Positions 8,201-14,572 of a stretch of DNA of 14,572 nt are shown one piece after another; positions within the stretch are counted from its first letter, which is position 1, and each line of letters starts with the position of its first letter. Origin of the DNA: Conidiobolus incongruus B7586. Taxonomy: Eukaryota; Entomophthoromycota; Entomophthoromycetes; Entomophthorales; Conidiobolaceae. The notes beneath the pieces are model-generated. The model ran no database searches. It had not been told where the DNA came from and saw nothing but the letters and a program-made list of their open reading frames with translations. The DNA lies in assembly GCA_000697335.1 (NCBI GenBank), contig JNEM01007386.1, positions 1 to 14,572 on the forward strand. Reading direction: 5' to 3'. The translations under genes and the position numbers were made by a program.

Positions 8201-11200
8201 AGAGTAGCCATTAGTGAGAGTGCTGCAAGTTCCACTCGCTTGCGCTCATTCTCCATCTCTGAAGTCTTTGCACCTTGCTCGATGATATTAGTATATTGTG
8301 ACAATACTTCAGCCATCATTCTCAATTCCCTATCTCTCGTAGCTGATGAATATTGGCCATGACCACACCACTGTTCAGCCATTTGGAAAAGCCTTACGCG
8401 CAAATCAAACGAGAAATGCGCCTCGCAAATATTTTTTTTATTAAGTGCGGAGTAAACCTGCTCCGTAAATCCAAAGAAATCAATGCGTAGAGGTTGATAA
8501 ATCCAATCGTCTTGAGTTTCTGACAAACTTAAAAATCTGTATACATCTTCCAAAAATGTCATGACCACATCGAGTTGGCCGGCGTTGGGAAGCTCGCCAA
8601 CATCTAGCAAATGTGCTGTAGCTCTTAAGCATTTGGCAATTGCTTTTCTGAACCTATTCTGCTTATTTCGCTTGCGAGTAGAGGAGAAATTCGCTGTGTC
8701 TGCTTGGACCAACCTGACAAATGGCTGCAAGTTATCCAAAAAAGCACCGTAAACCTGAGCATTCACGTGGGACATGGCGTGAATCACCAATTGTCTAATT
8801 TTTTTGTTCTCGCAAGATAATAAAACAAATACCATTCTAAACAGATCCTTGGCGGAGTTGATCTGCTCGCCATCAGAGATTGACCCCTTTCGTTTGGCAT
8901 AGGAAGGTGTGGGAAGTTGATCATTCACAATGTTTGTAGCAACGCTTGCAAAACAAAGGTATTGGCCCCATTGATCGACAAAAATATTCTTGCCTGTTAT
9001 TGATGATAGGTTAGCTTGCGTTGGGACGGTAATTCCAAGAGCGTCACCAACGTTAGGTTCGTCGCAAATTACCTTTATTTGTCCATGGTAGCTTGCAAGC
9101 TTATTATAAATATAGTGACGGCATAGCACAGTAGCAATTGGGCACTTAGTATGAATATGCGCTATCACATCGGGGAATGCTTGAACCCAAATTGAAACTA
9201 AAGTGGGATTGTGACTGGTTGCGAATTCTACAAGTGTAATATGCGAGAGGTCGACCAATCGCTCTAACGATGAGCTTGTCAAATCTTTAGATGTAAACTT
9301 TCTCGCAATTGCTGTCGCCTCCTCAGACTCCAAAATCTGAGCGATATGAACACGTCCAGGGAGAGTTCTAGAAGGAGACTTCGGTTCCGTTTGGTGATAT
9401 ACTAACTTCTCCATTCTCTGCTCGATTTGGGATGAAATATTGAGAATTTTAATCGCATATTGGCGAATTGAACTCAATGTACTGCATAATAAAAGTAATC
9501 CAGTAGCTTCGAGATCTTCAATTAAAGTCCAAGCGTTAGATGTGTCAATTTGGTTTGCATTCTTGCTCTCGTCGCTGAGATCCGTAAGCCAACTATCTAA
9601 GATTCCAACAAATACTCGGAGCACTTCGAGACCACTGTCAGCTGCAGCTTTTCCTGGCTTGAGACTTGCGAGTACTTCAGAGTATTGGGGATCGATGCGA
9701 TGAATCAACTTGAGCATGGACTTTAAGATTAAAATGTGGAGACTGCAACAACTGGCAATTCTCGTTAATGCTAAGTCAGCAGCTCTTGATACTTGAGGGT
9801 CTACGTGAATCAGATACTTAACACACAATTCTGCAGCTTTGCTAATAGTATAAGGAGCTGGGACAAAATGAGGTAAGGTATTAATCCAAGTTCTCAACAA
9901 ATCGAATTGGACCTGCTTTTCGTGCGTGTAACTAACGAATAAAGTGGTCAGGTGTGGATAGCTGCGCACGGTATTATCAGGTAATACATCCCTAGTACTG
10001 TGTGCAAAGCTAAATGTTTCAGAAATAGTACTCTGAGTCATCGCAGGTTTTGGCGTTAAAAATTTATCGTCGTTGGTCATAAATACGGAAGCATTAGAAT
10101 CCACTAGAGGAATAATATGGGATAATACACTAGTCAAATTGTTAATAATGGGACTCATTTTAGTTTCTGTCCAGCTGATCTTCACATCTAGAGACTGAGG
10201 ATAAGTCTTAGGGCTGAGATCGAGTGGATAAGGCAATCCAAAATCGGAAAGATATGGGAACATTGGTGTTTTTTCTCTTTTATGATAATCAACCATCAAA
10301 AATATACAAGCTTTCATGACTATGATTAAACGTTCAAGTAGGAGTGGATCTAACCAATTGGCATTCGATCCAATATCGACATGAAGCAAAGAAGATATCC
10401 ACTCATTGTAGCCGTAATCAAAGTTCCATGAGGTTGTAAAATAGATAATGAGGGCGTAGTGATCCAGTCCCGATTCAATCAAACTTGTAGAACGTTTTAG
10501 AGATGGGAAGATAATCTTGAATATGGCATCCAATTTCTTTTCAATTAGTTGGGTGTTGGAATCTGGACATCTATTCAGATATACCCATAAAATGCGACTA
10601 ATGCATCCGATAGCATATTGGCGAGATTGTTTGTCCTAAATTAAATTAGTGGGATAGTGATTAATATTGGAATATCTAGTTACTTTGAGCTTGGTGAGGC
10701 ATTGCTCCACCATTGGCATCCATTTAGCTTGGAACGATTCCTTCGTACTTACGCATAATAATATCGAAATGAGAGGAAATGCAATCTATCAAAACGTTAA
10801 TTATTGAAAAATAAAAATTAAAAATATAATTACTGGATGATATCTTGTCTTATAAGCCATCTTGTAAGCTTTTTGATAAATTACATCGACAGCTTGAGCC
10901 CACGAAGGGAAATTTACTTCAGCATTGACCATCTATTCAAAATCAATACAAATTTGCAAAAAAAAACATTAATAAAACTTACTGGAGCTATTGGTAATAA
11001 TAATTCTATAAAAGCTTCGACATATGCATTTTTTAAACTTGTAATATGTACTTGTTTAAAGAATGAAGCACAACTTAATAGGAATTCTGAGGTTTCTTCC
11101 AGGGCGTCATCTGGATAGATCTAAAACTGGGTAAGAATATTAAATATATGTAATAACTATATGCTATGTACCTTCAATTTTAAATATCTCATTGAATAAA

Positions 11201-12265
11201 TTACCATTATACTTTGTTGTTCGTTAAAATCAGGATGAGTCGTTTCGCTAGGAATTTTTTCTAAATAGGCTATGAAAGCATCACTCAAAGACATAAATCT
11301 AATAGGTATTATTAATATCACTATTTTGATTAAATGACGAATTAACTTTACTTCACAGCACTCACACATTCGATCAAATTGGAGAGTAGGGAATAGATAG
11401 CTACGTGATTAGAACTTTTCATAATAACTTGACTAAAATTATAAATGAAAAGATATTATATAATATTTTATATTCAACTTACGGTGTAAAACTCAATAAT
11501 TCATTAAAAATAAAATTTTCTAAAAAATTTTCGTCTTCACCTTTGTAAATTGCACATCTGGTTAATTTTAATTGGTTCACCAGCTCCTGCAGGTTGCGAT
11601 ACACTAGATAGTAAATAAACCACTGGAAGATTGAATTTAGATATGTTGTATGCTAATAATTTAGAAATGAGTTACTTGTTTGCGGTCGTTAATAGTAGTC
11701 AGTTGAGATGTTTTTTTAAAAGGAACACTAAATCACAGGTTAATTGAAAATTTCAGTGTATATTAAGAAATTACTTTGACACTTGTTCCATTTTCAAACT
11801 TCGCCAAGTTAATAACGTCTGAAACCACATTTTCTGGTGATGACGTCCTATTGACCCCAAAGCGATCATAATTTGATCCAAATTGGCTAAAGTATCACTT
11901 GGTAAACAATCTGTTAGGTGAAAAGGTGATGTCTACAAATATTGTTTAATTTTCTAATTTTGATATTGATTGAAATTAATTACCATTGGCAAATCCTCCA
12001 CCATTTCCAAACAATTATCTACCATTTTAAAAAAGTGTTGAAATAAATTAGCCATAATAGCTTCCTTAGTATCACGAGTGACATCTGTCAACTTCCAAGC
12101 TTTTCCAAAGTGGTCTGATACTGTTTTGTATTTACTTTTAGAACTTTCTAAAGTATTCACATCTTTTAAAGTGTCTAAAGTTGAAGGAATCCAAATTGAT
12201 TCGGTTGTAGGATTTAAATTTGTAGATTCTATGTCGCTAGGTACAGCTGACTTTATTGTTTCCAT
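5284..12265 (-). CDS. TAO3: Furry / Tao3 / Mor2 cell morphogenesis scaffold protein
   Basis: Ten exons give 2176 residues: 11984-12265, 11775-11932, 11676-11727, 11483-11622, 11352-11432, 11172-11298, 10983-11120, 10834-10932, 10684-10785 and 5284-10635. All junctions keep frame. Furry proteins are very large HEAT/armadillo-like scaffolds that bind NDR kinases (Cbk1 or Orb6) with Mob2 in the RAM/MOR pathway of polarised growth. Family landmarks include FMSLSDAF then IYSMRYLKLKIYPDDALEE across exons 6-7. The block LLCVSTKESFQAKWMPMVE in exon 9 and SRILWVYLNRCPDSNTQ in early exon 10 follow. All fall in the order of the animal protein. LLRTWINTLPHFVPA (from residue 639) and a late GW motif near 2067 fit the middle and C-terminal regions. 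The last 160 residues are Ser/Asp/Asn-rich and probably disordered, ending in a short amphipathic helix. The length is somewhat below yeast Tao3 (about 2400). An in-frame TAA lies two codons before the ATG, supporting this start. Confidence 0.95.
10636..11983 (-). other. nine short introns clustered at the 5' end of the Furry gene
   Basis: Introns in transcript order, with lengths: 11933-11983 (51), 11728-11774 (47), 11623-11675 (53), 11433-11482 (50), 11299-11351 (53), 11121-11171 (51), 10933-10982 (50), 10786-10833 (48) and 10636-10683 (48). Donors are GTAATT, GTAACT, GTAAGT, GTAAAG and GTACAT. Acceptors are mostly TAG, with one CAG. Each was placed by reading frame plus match to the family. 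The choice at 11121 over the AG six bases earlier is forced by an in-frame stop. Introns 2, 4 and 5 are phase 2 and the rest are phase 0. Confidence 0.9.
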
Positions 12266-12682
12266 TAATTATTAATAATATATTTTAAATATTATTGTTA
12301 TTATAAGAATATTATAATTTAAGTATATTAAACAATTGAGGTTAAAGCGTTGAGAATTGAAAATTTATCTTAATTATAAAAAATCAAAATAGATTTGAAT
12401 TAAGATTGAATGGATAATTAACGGAAATATTCCAAACTTTTAATCTGGTATTTAGTACATCTTAGTGTATTAAAGGATGCGTATAATTGAATAGTATAAG
12501 ATACTGTAAGTACTTGATCATAAATTATTTTGGACTAATTATCGAATTCTAAATAATTTATTATTGTTATATTTTCTTTGTGATATTAGGGCTTTTTCAA
12601 TATTTTTCACTATTTCATCTCAAATTAAATTTACAAATATGTTAATTTGAACTTAAATCATAATAATAGCAAAATTATATCA

Positions 12683-12721
12683 TCAATATTGTGATTGGAT
12701 GAAATTTTGTTCAATATTGAA
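12683..12721. repeat. repeated CAATATTG palindrome
   Basis: TCAATATTG occurs at 12683-12691 and again at 12711-12719. The second copy is part of a perfect 12-bp palindrome, TTCAATATTGAA (12710-12721). Because the core is self-complementary, the two copies form both a direct and an inverted pair. It lies about 420 bp before the Furry start codon. It could be a dimeric factor site or chance in A+T-rich DNA. Confidence 0.35.
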
Positions 12722-13202
12722 TTAAAAAATATTTATGATATAATGGAATTAATCAAATTTATCACATTGATTTAAATTAATCTAACCAATATTACTGAAT
12801 TTATTTACTCTTATAAGCGCGATATCAAATTCATTTTCATAATGGATCAATATAAATCAATCAATAACTGTTTAATTGAATTAAATTTAAAAGGATATTG
12901 ATTTTAATAATGGTATAATTATTAATAATGTAAAATAATTAAAATAATCTTTATTAATTTTAATTAGTAGATAGTTAAAAAAATAATATAATTTACAAAT
13001 TATTTAATATTTAATTTCCAACAAATTGTGATTTTACATACTGTTTTTTACAGATATAAACTATTTACTTGGAACATCAGTTTGGAGATTAATTTATATA
13101 CTTAATATTTAAGACTGAGTTTTTATTCAACATAATATATTAAAAATTTAAAAAAAGAGAATTATTAAGATAAATATATACGAATTAAAAGTGGAGATAA
13201 AA

Positions 13203-13217
13203 GATTCAGCCTGAATC
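13203..13217. repeat. 15-bp palindrome
   Basis: GATTCAG and CTGAATC flank a single central C. This is a compact perfect dyad with three G/C pairs, the size of a typical dimeric protein-binding site. No function is known. Confidence 0.35.
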
Positions 13218-13923
13218 ATATCATTATTGGGTATTTTGGATATCAGTCGTTTATAACTATGATTGTGTATAGTAATTTCCCTATTTGCTGATTTTGGTCT
13301 TTAACTTAATTCTTTAGGAAAAGAATCAAATTTTATCATTAACTTTAAATCAGAGGATTTTTTAGTTTTCGATTATAATATAAAAAATTTTTAATTTCAT
13401 TATAATTAATTTAATTATTTCGAATTAAAATATAAAAATAGGATAATAAATATTGTTTTATTTTTCTAAAATCTTGATTGACTCCAGCTATTAATCTAAT
13501 TATAAATTAAAAATTTGATTTTATCAAATTAATTATTTTGAGTAATTATGTTGTGTTTTATATTAAGTTTTATAAATAAGGATCGTAGTTAGAAAAGTAC
13601 TCAAAATATGATTTAGTAAATTATTTATTAATCCTGCTCTTTAACGTATTGGGACTGTAGGTTTAAATAATTGAATCAATGAATGATATGGGATTTGGAT
13701 AAAATCTAATAAAGAAAATAAAGAGAACAAAGAGTATCCTTCAATTATATACTGACAAAGCCAGCTTAAAATAGAAATAATATTGGTTTAGCTATCAAAC
13801 TAGAAGAGATGATTAATTTTGAAATACAACAATTATTGAATTTAATATAAAATCAAAAATTTTAATAGTTTTATATATTCTTATATATGCCATATATTCA
13901 ATCGTTAAATAATTTATAAGTTT

Positions 13924-13925
<2 letters not shown>

Positions 13926-13954
<29 letters not shown>
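13926..13954. repeat. (TA)n microsatellite
   Basis: An uninterrupted alternating TA run of 29 bases. Such runs are unstable in length and can extrude as cruciforms. Assembly length here may be unreliable. Confidence 0.9.
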
Positions 13955-13957
<3 letters not shown>

Positions 13958-14099
13958 TGGGGTAGTATAGAAATTATAACATCTATTACTTATTTTAAAA
14001 AAATAACTAGGATACTATTAGTAATTTATTTGAAAAAAAGGTTTATATATATTTATTTCAAGCTGAGATTTTTATTAAAAAATTATAATTTATTCTAAT

Positions 14100-14117
14100 A
14101 ACACTTTTTAAAGTGTT
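14100..14117. repeat. compact hairpin, 8-bp stem
   Basis: AACACTTT pairs perfectly with AAAGTGTT across two central T bases. It is followed by a short T run, so it resembles an intrinsic terminator in outline, but no gene lies nearby to need one and the setting is eukaryotic. Confidence 0.4.
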
Positions 14118-14376
14118 TTAACTTCTCATATGAACTTTTATTAACTCAAACTTAAATATATAAAGTCAGAAATTAAAAATAAATCAATATATAATGCAAG
14201 GAAATAAAATAGCAATATTCGCTCATAATCAAAGAAATGATAAATTTATTAATATCTGACTTTTCTAGGGTATTATTAGTTTCAAAAAAAATCTTATAGA
14301 AAAATAAGTAGGAATCTATATAATTATAAAATTTAATTTTGGTAAATTTTATTGTTTAATTTATTCTTTCTTAAAC

Positions 14377-14393
14377 TAGATAATCATTATCTA
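14377..14393. repeat. 17-bp palindrome
   Basis: TAGATAAT and ATTATCTA flank one central C, a perfect 8-bp dyad. GATAA is the core of fungal GATA-factor sites, and here it appears in both orientations. With no gene nearby in this window, a regulatory role is only a possibility. Confidence 0.35.
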
Positions 14394-14572
14394 AAGACTT
14401 ATACTATCATTATAAAATTTATTTGTAAATTTTTAAAAATCTACAAATAATATATGGAAAAAATGTTTTTTAAATATATTATCTATTGCTAGTAAAAATA
14501 TTTTAATATTTTAAAAGAAAAAAATATAAACTTTAATGAATTTAACATATATAATATCAATTAATATTATTA

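Larger units (their letters stand above)
12266..14572. other. A+T-rich gene-free flank upstream of the Furry gene
   Basis: No gene is visible in these 2.3 kb. No frame stays open for long on either strand, and no family-like peptide, tRNA or transposon end was recognised. The promoter and leader of the Furry gene must lie in the part next to 12266, but no distinct element can be picked out. Visible structure is limited to a TA dinucleotide run, a few compact palindromes (12683-12721, 13203-13217, 14100-14117, 14377-14393) and a purine-rich stretch near 13712-13737. Confidence 0.75.

Noticed and set aside
10531-10533. Furry protein starting at the TTG at 10533
   Set aside because: The frame continues upstream to an intron acceptor at 10636 and the upstream exons carry the conserved N-terminal region; the true start is the ATG at 12265.
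10837-11118. Plus-strand frame of 93 codons
   Set aside because: It runs antisense across Furry exons 7-8 and an intron, and its peptide looks like translated noncoding strand.
11127-11171. Shorter version of Furry intron 6 ending at the CAG
   Set aside because: It would place TAG as the second codon of the next exon; the TAG acceptor six bases further gives the conserved IYPDDALEE segment.
11157-11369. Separate small minus-strand gene of 70 codons
   Set aside because: It is Furry exon 6 with intron sequence on either side read through; the coding part aligns with the family and splices in frame.
13926-13954. TA run as a replication origin or centromere signal
   Set aside because: A simple dinucleotide run is explained by slippage and nothing nearby supports an origin.
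12266-14572. Transposon or virus-derived remnant in the right flank
   Set aside because: No long terminal repeats, terminal inverted repeats with target duplications, or recognisable peptide pieces could be seen; without a repeat library the case cannot be made.

Overview
This is eukaryotic nuclear DNA, most likely from an A+T-rich fungus. Three genes sit in a compact block of about 10.4 kb (1838-12265), flanked by very A+T-rich gene-free DNA on both sides. The fungal reading rests on three points. The largest gene is a Furry/Tao3/Mor2 protein. The zinc-finger gene has the TFIIIA layout with a last finger set apart by a linker, as described for fission yeast. All ten introns are 47-55 nt long with GTA-type donors and TAG/CAG acceptors. 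The three genes use TGA, TAG and TAA as stops, and CTG sits at conserved leucine positions, so the standard code applies. The lineage within fungi cannot be settled by eye.

Layout: 1-1837 holds no gene, only some hairpins and, next to the first gene, a pyrimidine-rich tract and a trinucleotide repeat. 1838-3796 (+) is a single-exon ankyrin-repeat protein. Its second ankyrin block is preceded by an RVQF motif in the same arrangement as in MYPT-type targeting subunits of protein phosphatase 1. 3953-5087 (-) is transcription factor IIIA, two exons, ten C2H2 fingers, 359 residues. 5284-12265 (-) is the Furry/Tao3 scaffold, reconstructed here as ten exons encoding 2176 residues. 12266-14572 holds no gene, only a (TA)n microsatellite and short palindromes.

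The first two genes converge with 156 bp between their stop codons. The Furry and TFIIIA genes lie head to tail with 196 bp between them. Two of the products plausibly bear on morphogenesis signalling: Furry proteins scaffold NDR kinase, and a MYPT-like protein would direct PP1. TFIIIA drives 5S rRNA transcription. Nothing shows that the three act together.

The points most worth a second look are the MYPT-like architecture of the ankyrin protein, the confinement of all nine Furry introns to the first 1.18 kb of a 6.5 kb coding region, and the fact that failure to remove any one intron would give an early stop.
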